From positions 186,001 to 250,000 of the forward strand of contig JAVLRN010000004.1 in NCBI GenBank assembly GCA_032821775.1: a stretch of DNA of 64,000 nucleotides. The letters run 5' to 3'. The stretch comes from Sanguinoderma infundibulare. Lineage: Eukaryota; Basidiomycota; Agaricomycetes; Polyporales; Polyporaceae. Shown here piece after piece: positions 9,747 through 21,553 of the stretch. Each line of letters opens with the position of its first letter. Position 1 is the stretch's first letter. The notes beneath the pieces are model-generated. The model had not been told where the DNA came from. It was given only the letters and a program-made list of their open reading frames with translations, and ran no database searches. A program made the translations under genes and the position numbers.

Positions 9747-12700
9747 TTATGCGAACCATTCATTAGAGTCTTCTGAGGATCTGCTCACTTCGCTGTCAAT
9801 CTCAGATTCTAGATCTTCATCTTCATCTGAATCAGACGCTGAATCTTTTGATAGATCTCGGGGCAACCTCGGCTTGTAGGGAATCACTCTGAATGCAGCA
9901 TACCCCTGCCGAAGGAATGTGCCGTCCAGTTCTGTCAGGATGTAGACATTATGCACTGTCTTCCAGTGTACTATGTATGGTCCAGAGTACCTTGGTGTAT
10001 ACTTGTCCACAAGGCCTGCATCCCTGGCTGAGTTTCACACGAGGACAAGTGTACCTGGCTGGATGGGTAGCTTCTTCAGCCTGTGCCTAAAGCACTTTTC
10101 AAACTGTTCCTTTGACCTGATTCTAGAGCGAAGTATAGTATCGCTTGCACGCTTAAGGTCTTGAGGACGCTTGTCTAGCTGCCGCATCCTCAAGGCTAGC
10201 AGTTCTGCTGAAGATAATCCTGCCTGGTACACGCTGATCATGAATGTAGCCTCTGTAAGGTCGAAGGGGAGAATGGGATGGACACCATGAAGCAAATAAA
10301 AAGGGCTAAATCCTGTGGACCGCCGTGTGGTAATACGGTCTGCAAAAAATGCCAGATGGACTTTCTTTGGCCATTGCTGAATATCTCCTTAACAATCTTT
10401 CAGGATTGCTTCACGGATGGTAAAATGGCCTTGTTCGACAATGCCATTGCTGTGTTTATTATAGGGAGATATCTTGATTTGAGGAATGCCATACCGCTTC
10501 AGCAGTCGCTCAGTTGCTCCCTTAAACTCCGTACCATTATCCGTGATGATTTCTGCAATATGTCCATACCGACAGATGATTTCCTCCCATAGAAACTTGG
10601 CAATGGTCTTCGCAGTGATCCTTCGCAGTGCACGACCTTCAGCTGCATGTGAGAGGTCATCGTGCGCTGCAATGATATACCTATATCCATTGACACTTGG
10701 CATAAACATGATGTCCACATAAATTTGAGAAAAAAGAGTGACAGGTGTGCGAATGGTGGGAGAGACCTCTATGCGCTTGGTGTTCCACAGTTGACATTGA
10801 TGGCAGGTGCTTACATGATGCTTGACATCCTGAAATAGATTAGGCCAGTAGAATCGCTCGCGCACATGATGGAATGCGCCATAGACTCCTCTGTGACCCA
10901 GCTTCTTATGAGCTTCTGTGAGGATGCTATACCGCTGATCGCTGTCAAGGACCACTGCTAAAGGTGATTTCTGATTGCGCCGCTTATACATCTTTCCTGC
11001 AGTCATGAAGAACTGAGTTGCTCGCTGTAGGAATCGCCTCTTTGCTTGGATAGATGAAAATGATGGAGTTTCTAAGGTCTCAAGAAAATGCTGAATGTTG
11101 TGGAGTGCCTGCTCTTGTTTACTGTCTGTCGCATGTAGAGCTGGCACTTCAGAATGTGTGGGGGTTATGGAATCCTTCCACATAAAGAATAGTGATGTCT
11201 CATCCATCCACTGATCCAGCTCTTTAGCCTCTTGCCTTTCCTCATCTGTTGGTCTCCTCCTTGAGAGGGCATCAGGTCCTCTGTGTTTGTCTGCAGGGAC
11301 ATGCTGTAGCTGAAAATCAAAGAGAAGTATTCCCTGAATCCAGCGATTGATAGTGGCATTTAGTTGAAGGTCAGGATTATTGAGCATATCCTTGATGTAC
11401 TTCGCATCGACCTCAAGTATCAACTTTTTAATGCCAATAAGGTACAGCCTCCAATGTCACAGTGCACGAAAGCATCCATACAGCTCTAGCTTGGGTTGGC
11501 TATACCTGGACTCTCGCTCATTGAATGGAAGGGATCCATATCGCGCTGGCCTTCGCCGACCACTCTCGTCCTCTTGAGAAAGAATAAACCCAACTGCAAT
11601 ATTGCTGGAGTCAATTGATATGTAGACTGGCCTGTTACAGTTATAGTCTATAGGGTGTAGTGCTGGTGCAGAGGAGATTAACTGCTTGAGTCGCTGAAAA
11701 GCTCCTTCACGCCTCTGGTCCCATATAAACTCAGCATCCTTTCTGATGAGTTCTGTCAAAGGCTGACAGATTTCTGAATATCCCTTGATCCAGATCCGCA
11801 CTGTACTGCATAACCCTAAAAAGCCTCGCACATCCTTGACTGTCTGTAGTGCTGGCCACTTCTGAACTTTCTCAATCTTGACATCTTCTGGGAGTCGCCC
11901 TTTAGAACTACACTTTTGGCCAACAATGATCACTTCAGGCTTGCAGATCTGCATTTTCTTTGCTGAAACTGTTGCACCTGCATGTGATAATCTGTGAAAA
12001 ATCCTATGCACATCCAATGCATGCTCCCATATAAACCGCCTGATGCCAGGGTTCGCAGGAATAGTCTCTGGATTTCCCGCCTGATCAAGGTACTGGCTTT
12101 TGGGTCCTTTGATTGGGAGGTCATCAATGAATATGTTTGCAGTGTGAGGGATTTCATCTTGTAGGATAAAAGTCATACAATTCTGGAATTCTGCGGGGGA
12201 ATTGGTATATCCCTGAGGCATGCAGGTGATTTGCAGAAGTCCCAAAGGTGTCATGAAAGAGGTCATGTCTCTGCTATGTGGATCAACAATGCGCGCATCA
12301 TATCCAGAAAATAGGTCAAACACTGTGTAGCATTGATATCCTGCAAATGGCTCCACAAAGTCATCCAGGATAGGTGGTACTCCTGCATCTCTTATACTGA
12401 CTTTGTTAAGCGGCTGAAGGTCATGGACCAATCGCAAGTCTCCATTCTTCTTCAGCACACAAAACCACCATGAGCGATAGGATGCTTGACTCGGCTCATA
12501 AACTCCTGCAGCAATTTTCTCCCGAATAATCTTAATGACCTTCTCCTTAATTCCTGGAGGTACTGGAATGTTGGGCAGCTTCCAGGCTTCATGAGGGACT
12601 ACTGGCATAATGTATGGTGAAAAGTAATCCTCCCGGAGTGTACCGCGGTCATTATCCTCAAATGCAATGCACTTTTCATTAAGTCTGAGAATATGGAGGA

Positions 12701-13079
12701 ACAGCTTCTCTTCTTCAGGCCATAGATATCCATCTGGGTTGATATTGATTTTGTCAATGCGCTCCTGAGTCAGCTTTGCTGTTGGAATAAAATCTGGTAT
12801 ATTTGCACTCAATGGCAGTAGGGACTTTAATGGATTTTCTGGAAAGCGCCTAGTAACCTTGCATTCTTCAGGCACTGTACCAGCTACTGGCTTTACCTTC
12901 TGGTCTACGCGCTTGAAAGCTGTGTTTACACTGCTTGTAGCTGAATATAGGTCCTTAGATCCTTCAAAGATGCAGAAGTTTGACCGAAAAATCAGTAACC
13001 CTAGGCTAGGGTTATGCCCGAAATTATTGCTAAGTCCTGTATCCTGCAGATGCTCATCTGCCCACCCCACACTTGGCAT
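9747..13079 (-). pseudogene. Element B Pol: RT, RNase H, integrase
   Basis: A likely start is ATG 13079 (MPSVGWADEHLQDTG). RT (about 12600-11800) has SYRSWWFCVLKKNGDLRLVHDLQPLNKV and the catalytic NIFIDDLPIKGP. RNase H (about 11640) begins PVYISIDSSNIAVGFILSQ. Integrase has the HHCC finger (AHKKLGHRGVYGAFHH ... CHQC), the Asp residues of YVDIMFMPS and ITDNGTEFKG, and the Glu of HSNGIVEQGH. A charged tail rich in Asp, Glu and Ser ends at 9747. Premature stops are TGA 11457-11459, TAA 10389-10391 and TGA 10035-10037. The rest of the frame is undisturbed, so it is recently dead. Confidence 0.92.
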
Positions 13080-15600
13080 TGCACTGCCCTCAGTGCGGAA
13101 AGGGTACAGAGTGTGAAAAGATAAGTGTTTATTACCTTGGTTGCCGCCGAAAACAGTCTGTGGGGGTGCTGGAAGGCACACGGAAAAGGGTGGGTATGGG
13201 TGGGCTATCAAAGCACCAGGACATGCATTGAGGAAGCTACTGGACACCATATACGAGAATACATGTGCAAAAGGTAGGGATGATAATGAGATGTGGGGGC
13301 CGCTATTGAGGGTATAGTAACAGCAGGGAGGGAGGGAAAGCGCGGCACAGCCAACCGTAGCGCTTATCACAGACGCGCAACCGAAACACACAGGAGGCAA
13401 CATCTGGTGGAGGGACATAGCGGGAAAGGAGCTCAAGGCAGAAACTCGAGAAGACGGATGTGTGGGAGTGCGGGGGAACTGCAGCGGAACAAGATCACCG
13501 GGAAATCGTAACGTACGGGGACGACGCAGCACGAACGTGGCACCACTCTTGTGTGCAGGGATCTCTTCCCTGGGGACGGAAGGTTCGGTTTGGGCATGGA
13601 AGGAGAGGAGCAAACGTAAACGTACTTTACTCCGCGAAGACCTCGAACTCGTCCTTGAAGAACTCGCAGAGGTCATCTGCGCAGCTCTGAAGGGCCTCAG
13701 ACAACACTTGCTCGACGAAAACTCGTACCTCACCGTTGATGAACAGTTCCGTGTACGCGTCTGCTTGCACGCGTGAGGTGGGGGACGGACTGCGAGTGTC
13801 GTGCTCTTCCGGGGGTCATGGAGTGACGTGGGAAGGGGAATCGGGGCCAGAAGATCCAACCGTGGGTCCAGCGAAGAAGACAGGAACCGGAGGAGGGAGC
13901 AAAGAAACAGAAAGGGAAGACGTGGCGGGAGCAGACGCAGCCTGCGCGGCGCGCGAGCTCGAAACGTTAAGTGGATTGGACTCACGAAGATGAAGGGGAC
14001 GGCGTGGGAGCTCCAGCTTGGTTGTTGGAAGCGTATCGTGGACGTCATCGTCCGTCTTGTGCTGATGCCGCTTGTGAACCAAGCTTTGCTGGTCACGAGC
14101 GGCATCAGAGTCGTCCTCGTCGAGCATGGGGTCATCCTCGGTGTCGGCATCGTAATCGTCGTCATCATCGTTACTGGTGGGCACACTGGGGAAGGGTGTC
14201 ATCAGCGGACACGGTGTCGTGCGGCGTGCGAGCTGGGTGTCCTCGCCTGGAGGACACTCGGGGATCCGGGGCTTCTTGATGGGTGGCGGATGGATAAGGA
14301 TGCGCGGGACGGGGCTGGGCCCGTGATCGTCGTCGAGAGTGGTTGGCAGATGGGGGATGGCGGCCTCCAACGTGAGGCCGAGGCTGCCGCGAAGATCCAG
14401 CGGCGGGAGCTCCGGGAGCATTGGCTCGTCCATGATTGCGTGGTCGTGGTCGTTGGGGAATGGGAGTGCGAGACCGGCCTGTTGTTGGTATGGTTGCGGC
14501 TGGCCCTGCTGGTCCTGCTGTGTTTGCACAGGATGTGCAGAGCGACCGAAGCCGACCGGGCAGGACTGGAGAGCCTGCGCGCGAGCGTCGTCGTTGGGGA
14601 TAGGATCGCGGAGGTTGCCCCTGCCGTCCTGCAGGAGCACGGGGTTGACTGTCTTGATGTGGCCGTCTCCCGGAATGCCGAGCGACTCCCTGAGATGGGC
14701 GAGTGCGATTTCGAGGCGGTTGAGAGGGCGTGTGTGTGGGGAAGGAGTGAGGAGGCGGTTGCGGAGGAGAGCAGGCTCGGGTGTGTAAGGTGGTGTCGCG
14801 GGGGAGGAGTCGTCATCGTCGCTGTCGAGGTCAGGGCCAGTCCCGGGGGCGTCAAGGAGGAGGAAAGGCACACCGAAGCGGGGATCCTGCCTGCTGGCGG
14901 CCTCCTTGTAGTCCCCTGGGGCGGGGGTCGACATCTGTCCGCTGAAGGACTGCGGGGGCTGGTCGACGTGTTGGGGGCAGAGAGGGCGCATACGCCATGG
15001 CGCATTCATGAGCGCAGCGAAGGGAAGGGAGTTGAGAGGCTCGGGCGATGCAGGGGCCATTGCAGCACCGTTGGTTGGGTGCTCCAGGGGGTAGTCGTCC
15101 CCCTGGGCACTGCCGGCAGTGGCGAAGGTCGTCGTCGTCGGTGGGGCTGTCGAAGGCTGGAACGTCGTGGAGGGAGTAAGCAGACGGTCGAGGAATAGGA
15201 GGGTGGGCACACCAAAGCGGGAGTCCTGCCCGCTGGTGGCCACCTCGTGGTTTTCCGGGATCTGGTCGATGCGTTGGGGGTAAGAAGGGGGCATACGCCA
15301 CGGTGCATCCGTGGGCGCAGCGAAGTGGAGGGGAATGGGGGGTTCCAGCGATGCGGGGGCCGTCGCAGCACCCTTGTTTGGGTGCTCCAGGGGGTAGTTG
15401 TCCCCCTGGGCACTGGGGAGAGTTGTGGTCATCGGTGATGAGGCACCGATGACATTCTTGTAGGTGACGGAGAGGGGGTCCGGTTCCTCGACGGTGAGCT
15501 CCTGGTCGGTCGTCTGCGAGCGCGTGAGCCTCGGGTTTCGATTGGGGGAAAGGGAGGGGAAAAAGGACGGGGTCAAGGCCGTGTTGAGCACGTCCTCGCC
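13080..15600 (-). CDS. Element B ORF X: Pro/Asp-rich protein between protease and RT
   Basis: One frame is open from about 15600 to TGA 13816-13818 (591 codons). After that single stop (again fitting CGA to TGA) it continues to about 13634, ending AYTELFINGEV ... FVEQVLSEAL ... CEFFKDEFEVFAE, a plausible real C-terminus. It holds a tandem duplication of 101 codons (APWRM and YPLEHP motifs in both copies, 15081 and 15384, 303 bp apart), and DDDDDYDADTEDD acidic runs. GC content is visibly higher than in the AT-rich gag and pol on either side. How it joins the Gag-protease frame is unresolved: a 48-nt intron-like GT..CAG at 15601-15648 keeps the Gag frame, not this one. The function is unknown. 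Confidence 0.45.
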
Positions 15601-18600
15601 CTGGGGAATGCGCGGAGGGTCGAAAAAAAGGGGGGCTCACGTTTTTACGGTCATTTCCTCGTATCTCCTCCTTCCTCGCGTCCTCCTCGTCCTCCTCGTC
15701 CATCTCCATCCTCATCTCCCCCTCCTCCAGCTCCTCCATCATGGTCGGGTGTGTCTTGTGCGTCTTTGGCTCAGCGTTGTCATTGTCGTTGTCGTTGTCT
15801 TCGCCCTTGGGCCCGGCCATGGCGAGGAAAGCAGGGGTAAGTCGAGTAGGATGAGGGGAGTGGATAGGGGACGAAGCAGGAGTCGTGTCGGGAGAGAGAG
15901 AGACGAGGGAGGGAAGAGAGTCCGGGGAGAGGTGGCGGTTGGGATCCGAGGATGCGGGCACTTCTGCCTGGAGGCACCATGGGTCTCGTATCTCGAGCGC
16001 ACGTGATGAACGTGAATTGAGGTGTTCAGTAGGGTAAAAACGTACGTAGACCTGTCCGTGACGCGTAATAGAGTGCTTTGGGGAGTTGTCGAAGCCGTCG
16101 GAAACCGTGCCGGAGAAGGTGGTCGTGGGAATATACCAATCTTCGAAGTAGCAGCCTTGGTAATGGCCGAAATAGCCGGGGAACATGGTCTGCTCAAGGA
16201 CCCCGCCTACGTAGTGCTGTTCGGGGGCCGCCAGGGCCATCGAATCGTCATTGCAAATGAAGTAGGAGGTCATATTGGGGGTTTCGAGGGTGTCAGAGGT
16301 GTCAGAGGGGTCAGGGTTGTCAGCGGCAATGTGGTAAGAGGTGTGGGACTGGTGTGCTGGTTGGGCAAGGAGTTCCAGCACTCCGAGGTCTGTATTTATA
16401 GGGTTTTTGAACAATAAAAATGTCCCTTCCTCCCTTTCATCAATAGAAATATAATTGTCCCTCTGCCAAGACCTGCCCAACAATAATCCGAAAGGTGCAT
16501 TTTCGGAAACACATAGGGTAGCCTCAGTCTGGGCCTCTCCACAGGACAATACAACTCCTCTGATAATTCCCATGAGGGTGGTCACGGAATTGTTCGCAGA
16601 TAACATTCTTGGCTTTATTGTTGTGTTCAAGGGTAATTGGATTACCCTTTTCCACAATTCACTGCTGACAATGTTCATTTCGGAGCCTGTGTCCACTATA
16701 GCTGATATTGGCTGCCCATTGAAATATACCTTAATCCTGATTAATGGACTTTGATAAGCCAATAAAGTGGGAATTGGAGGGTTTTCCTTTACCCCTTGAC
16801 TTGGGATAGGTCTTTTAACCTTCATTAAATCCTGCAGCTGCTGAGATACATCCCAGGAGGTCCCTATAACCTCTCCTACTGACATAGTAACTGGAGTCTT
16901 GAGAATCCTGTCAAGGATTTTGCTCGGATTTGCTTGCTTTGCAATCTGTGACTGAACTAAGGGTTTCCGGGCATTTCCCTCCACCTTAGGTTCATCAGCC
17001 TTCTGTCTTCTGGGGGCTCTGTATGTGGCATCCTTCATGACTATGTCTTCATCATTTAGTGGGTCAAATGTGGGTTTGTGAGTCTCAACTGGCTTGGGCT
17101 GGGACACTTGAGGTGTCATATCAGCCGGACGGATCCCTGGAGGTTTGGATTTCTCTGGGGCAGTGCGCTTTGCCCAATTTGGACGTGGTGGTGGAAATAC
17201 TCCCTCGAAGCGCTCTTTGCGTGCTTCCCTTGCCATTTTGGGAGCATGTTCCACAGGGAATACATATTGGTAATCGTCCTCTGCATCTGATCCTTCCCAA
17301 TGATCTATGGGTGCTTGAGCTGCTAAAGCCACAAAGTTTGAGCTACCATGAGCTCCCTGAAGGCGGCGAACTGCACGGGTGAGTGGTTCATCACCATTGC
17401 GCATAATCCTTGCACCATCTCCCCTCACATACCTCCCATTTCCATCTCGCTTAACAATTCCGCTGGTTGTGAGATCCTTCAGTGCGACACAGTCATTCAG
17501 CCCATGCCCTTGTGCACCACAGCCATAGCATCTCATCTCCTCTCGGCTGTTTATGCTATTGGGCCTTGCTGAAGGCATAGAGGACTTAGGTGATGAGTGA
17601 GGTGAGGCACCTTTGGGCGACTTGAGAATAAGTGCAATATCCTTGTCCAGCTTGAATGCTCGGTAGAAAAGTGATGCATATTTTGGATCATCAATAGACA
17701 TGCTTTGAAGCCTAATAATGAGATCCTCAACATCATCCTGGGTACCAGGCTCATATGTGTGCCGTGTGGTCTTAGGGATAGTCTTGGGTAAAGTGTCAAA
17801 CTTTACTTGGCGTGCCTTTCTCTGCTTTCGCACTAACTTGAGAGTTTTCCGCAGCTTGTCCTTGTGTTTAGGCTCATAATCAGACTCATTATCTGATTCA
17901 TCACTATCTTCTGTGTCTGAATCAGAATCAGATTCTGAGCTGTCCAAACCAATGTCTCCATCTTCATCATCCCAGTCTGATAAGTCTGCATCAAACTGGT
18001 CTCGACCATACATTCTTTCTATTATCTTGACTAACTTGCTCACCTCAAATGGTTGCTTGTAATCATGTTTGCTGACTTCCTGGTGATAGGCTGCCTCAAG
18101 CCGGACCTGAAGTGTCTTGGGAATGCCTTTCCAAAAGCATTTCTAATATTCTTCAGCTGAGATTTGACCTTTTGACTTGAGCCATCCTGCAATCTTCTAA
18201 AAATCCCTATAATAATTTCTGAATTTGCTGAGTGAACTCATTGGCCTAGCTCTTGCCTTCTTTATAAAGCTTGAAAGGTCTTTCTTTCTGTAACGCTTTT
18301 TATATCGGTCAGCATCAAACAACTTCAAAATCTGCTCCTTCATAATTGTCCAGTCAGTATTATGCAAAGTCTCCAGTATTTCGCGCACATCCCGGCTGCA
18401 ATACCGGTGAATATATGTGCACTGTTTGGCTTTGTCCGTGACATTGTTATGGTCTAAAAGGTCTTCATAATCCTGAATAAAATCCTTGACCTTGCGAGGT
18501 TTTCCTTTAAAAGTTTTAGGGGCCTTGTTAGAACCACACTGTGGCATATCCGCTGCAGAGCAAGTAGCCATAACAGCAGTCTGTGATGGAGGTGGTATCT

Positions 18601-18870
18601 GTGAGATGGATATACTGGGTATTGAGGATGGCAGCACTGTCACTGGTATAAGTGATGGGTTAGTGCTTGCACTAGCCTGCTGTTGACTAATGCTTGACTG
18701 CCTTGATATAGCCAGAGAACTGGGCAGGGATAATTGGTCGGAGGATATATGAGATATAGAGGGTGTAGAGGAGGTTGAGTCTAGGTCTGACTCAGCAAAA
18801 GGTAAATTGCTGAGTAAGTCACCTAATGGTCTTGATGGTATGGTGGAATATGAAAGGGATTGGAGTAGAC
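14852..18870 (-). pseudogene. Element B Gag and aspartic protease
   Basis: The Gag frame begins upstream of 18643 and has FKGKPRKVKDFIQDYEDLLDH, then two in-frame TAG codons (18197-18199 and 18143-18145). From 18043 it stays open for 1063 codons. It includes an acidic stretch (DSSESDSDSDTEDSDESDNESD), a zinc knuckle CYGCGAQGHGLNDC (CX2CX4HX4C, about 17530), and a retropepsin AIVDTGSEMNIVS (about 16690) followed by GLLLGRSW. Beyond about 16000 the frame enters the GC-rich segment described under ORF X and is probably no longer the translated one. Confidence 0.85.
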
Positions 18871-18893
18871 AAGTGAGATGTCTTGATCACAAT

Positions 18894-18912
18894 CCCCTCG
18901 CGGTGGGCTCCA
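18894..18912 (-). other. Element B primer-binding site
   Basis: Three bases inside the 5' LTR the minus strand reads TGGAGCCCACCGCGAGGGG. The leading TGG is the usual complement of a tRNA CCA end. The priming tRNA was not identified, and no matching segment exists in the LTR, so unlike element A it is not self-priming. Confidence 0.65.
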
Positions 18913-18915
18913 ATT

Positions 18916-19999
18916 TGAGATATGCACAAACTACCTAATAGAAACTACTACTAGATAATATGCGCCTGAAGTAATCGGACCAGACTTTAGGTCAGATATT
19001 CCTCCAGGTGTTCGTGATAGTGATCAGAGATGATAGGTAAGGGTAAGTATGGAAGGGGATAATAGAGAGCAAGCCTGTCAGAGGCTTTCTAACTCTCAGG
19101 GGGAGAAGGCTATTGTGCACAGTTGCATCAGGAACACCTGTCAGAGGTGGGACACAGTTCTGAGGGAAACTGAGTTGTCATTTTTGGGGGACCCAGCTGA
19201 GGTCCTTATATACTAGTAGCTACCTAGAACCAAATACAAATAAACAGGCTATTGTGCTATTGTGCTAAGTCTGGACAATAGGCTATAGACACAATACTGT
19301 ATCTAAAAATAGCACAATACTGTTAAAGTGCTCATTGTCCTTGGACAATGAGTATATACAGGCTGTGAGAAATAATCCTATGGACAATAAAGGAATAAAC
19401 AATAGTCCACCAATCAGCATGGGAATAACATATCCATACCATGAAATATGCACAATCATAGTGCTATATACCTGAGAATATTCTCAAGTACAATAGGCTA
19501 GGATAAAAGTTATCCTTAAACAATTAAGTATGAGGAATAATAGGTCAAAGTTTGTAGTGTGGGAATGTTCAAAGGATAAAAGGATAGAGTATAATAGTCA
19601 TTCCCAAATAACAATAAAGTCCCATCATACAAAAAAAAGAAAAACCTGCGCTGACTGAGCATGTGCACAGTAATATGTATCAGTCATCATGCTTGAACCT
19701 TAGTCAGCCCTTTTCAGGTCATGTGCTGAGAACCAAATCATCTGTGCACCATAGCAAACGAATAGAGGGTACATGTAGAGTCCATGCTAGATCGTGTTGC
19801 GCCTGGCACGCATCCTGCGCCTTGAGCTCTCGCCTTCCTCGCCAGGTCCTTCCTGGACTGACTCCCTGTCCTCCCTTCGCCCCGGCAGCTCTCTGAACCT
19901 AAAGATAGGCTCTTCAGAGCCAAGGCAGTTCCGGTGCTGAACCGGCTCTCCTACCAGCCTGTACCTGTCCAACAGATCAGTCATACACCGCGTATGACA
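18916..19999 (-). repeat. Element B 5' LTR (1084 bp)
   Basis: Pair of 7919-9002. It abuts the 4-bp duplication GTAT at 20000-20003, after which element A Gag resumes. Confidence 0.95.
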
Positions 20000-20740
20000 G
20001 TATCGGAACCAGATGCTGAGTTTCTGAAGCCATTGCTCTACCGTGAGGTCTGGGGTCTTGCCTTTAAACTTGGGGGGGTCAGCCACCTTTAGACGGTGCG
20101 TACTACCTGCTGGAGTGGGTGCAGGTGCAGTGGGTGTGGTCATGAAGGGGATAGCAGTGACAGGGGGAGCAGCAGTGAGGGCAGCCACTTGTGACTTGAG
20201 CTGCTTGACAACATTGACGAGGACCGCATTGTTGCTGTCGAGCACATCAAAGTCCTTGCGGAGTTGCTCGTTTTCCTCCTTCAGGTCATTGATCCATTCC
20301 TGAATGTCATGTGTCTCTTTGATGAGAGCCAAGCGAGTGACGAAGGCCTTTTGCTGTTCAGCAAGTTGGGTCTGCTCAAGGACTGCCATGTTCCAATGCT
20401 CGTACATCTTGTTGCCAAGCTGGTTGTATGCCACTGTGAGGTCCTTTCTGACCATGTTGTTAATTACCGCCAACATCCAATCAGTGTACTGGGGGTGGAC
20501 CGAATAGTGTGTTCCTGCTGCCTTGACCGCCTCTTCCAGGGTACCGTACTCCTCCTCATTGAACATCCATTTGGATGGTTCATGCATGGGTTCAAGGGCA
20601 GGTGACAGTGACGGTGGGCGTGTGGAGATGTGGGACAGGGGCCTAGGGGTGGTGTCATCCCCAATCTGGCTTGACTGGCCAGGGGGGGTTACTGGATCTG
20701 GCTCAAAGTCATCTGGGGCCAGGGCAGCATAGCGAGACAT
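20000..20740 (-). pseudogene. Element A Gag, N-terminal part
   Basis: It starts at ATG 20740 (MSRYAALAPDDFEPDP). A Pro/Ser-rich leader is followed by a coiled-coil-like region (LKEENEQLRKDFDVLDSNNAVLVNVVKQLKSQ), then the start of the retrotransposon Gag domain (ADPPKFKGKTPDLTVEQWLQKLSIWFRY). Element B interrupts it at the last Tyr codon. The other part is at 7084-7918. Confidence 0.88.
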
Positions 20741-20796
20741 GTTGTGCAAAACTTAAACTCCGTGGGGTGTATTCCAAACTCCAAAGGATAGGGAAA

Positions 20797-21519
20797 CTAC
20801 AAAACAATCCAGTCTAGGTACCCAAACTTCTCTAACTCAGTAATAGCATTCACAACCCAAGCAAAGTTCTGTCCTAAACCCTGAAACCTTATCTTTCCAA
20901 ACTCCCTGCAAAACCACTCTACATCCCGGTGTTGACGATGGGTCCAGGTGTTTCCGTGAGCCTTGAGGTTGTCAAGATACCACTCGAGACAGTCAGCAAT
21001 GCGGTGGAGTGCAAAGTAATGGTCAGGGTCAGAGTTCCTGAGGTCACCAACACGGTCAAAGATGGCTTGAAACTGGGTGATGACTGCTGTGGCCTTGGAC
21101 TCGACGATGGCAATGGTGTCATTGATGTTGACCCTGCTGAAGGCTGGGATCGGGTGGGCAGAGATTTGGTGTACAAGGGGGATGGAAGGGACAGCTGGGA
21201 CAGGAGGTGGGGCAGGTGTAGGAGCCTGGGTGTGAGGTGTAGGAGGGAGAGGTCTGGCGTAGGGGACAGGTGCAGGTAGACTCTTGCGGCGTGGGACTAG
21301 AGGTGTGTGTTTCCGTGGACGGTAACAAAGATGATCCTCTTTCAAGTCCTCAAGCACACAGGATATCTGATCCTGGACTGAGAGATGACCGTGTCTCTTG
21401 TAGTGATGACGGGTAAACTCCTGGAGGTCTTGCTCCTGGGAGGGAGTGGGGGAAGGGGATGACAAACATGTATAAAACTCCTGGGGGGAAGAGAGATGGC
21501 TGGCTAGTGACTTGGGCAC
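20797..21519 (-). CDS. Element A accessory ORF upstream of Gag (240 aa)
   Basis: The frame is intact, from ATG 21519 (MPKSLASHLSSPQEFY) to the stop at 20797, and lies between the PBS and Gag about 57 nt before the Gag ATG. A Pro-rich middle (LPPTPHTQAPTPAPPPVPAV) is followed by a helical C-terminal half with several Trp and His residues (WYLDNLKAHGNTWTHRQHRDVEWFCREFGK). It matches no retroelement domain that I know. Unlike Gag and Pol of the same copy it has no premature stop, which may be chance given its length. Confidence 0.5.
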   Translation of the reverse strand: MPKSLASHLSSPQEFYTCLSSPSPTPSQEQDLQEFTRHHYKRHGHLSVQDQISCVLEDLKEDHLCYRPRKHTPLVPRRKSLPAPVPYARPLPPTPHTQAPTPAPPPVPAVPSIPLVHQISAHPIPAFSRVNINDTIAIVESKATAVITQFQAIFDRVGDLRNSDPDHYFALHRIADCLEWYLDNLKAHGNTWTHRQHRDVEWFCREFGKIRFQGLGQNFAWVVNAITELEKFGYLDWIVL

Positions 21520-21540
21520 TGAGCCAGGGGCCTGGATGTG

Positions 21541-21551
21541 AGATTCTGTCT
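21541..21551 (-). promoter_or_regulatory. Element A self-priming PBS
   Basis: The minus strand reads AGACAGAATCT two bases inside the 5' LTR. This is the perfect complement of AGATTCTGTCT at 21733-21723 in the LTR, located where the transcript should start. This is the arrangement of Tf1-type self-primed elements. Confidence 0.85.
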
Positions 21552-21553
21552 AA

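Larger units (their letters stand above)
7919..19999 (-). mobile_element. Element B: Ty3/gypsy retrotransposon inserted in element A gag
   Basis: The 1084-bp LTRs at 7919-9002 and 18916-19999 start TGAGAT and end GACA. They are flanked by a 4-bp duplication GTAT (7915-7918 and 20000-20003). The LTRs differ at only two sites (7962/18963 region and 8881/19879 region), both CpG transitions, so B is younger than A. The order on the minus strand is PBS, Gag-protease, a GC-rich Pro/Asp-rich ORF, RT-RNase H-integrase, a 212-codon extra ORF, LTR. The RT belongs to a family abundant in Agaricomycetes, recognised by IFIDDLPIKGP. Several stops break it. Confidence 0.95.

Noticed and set aside
13801..15198. 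465-codon plus-strand ORF in element B
   Set aside because: It is antisense to ORF X. GC-rich composition opens several frames, and the product is low-complexity.
15601..15648. 48-nt intron as the link between Gag-protease and ORF X in element B
   Set aside because: The length is a multiple of three, so splicing keeps the Gag frame and does not enter the ORF X frame.
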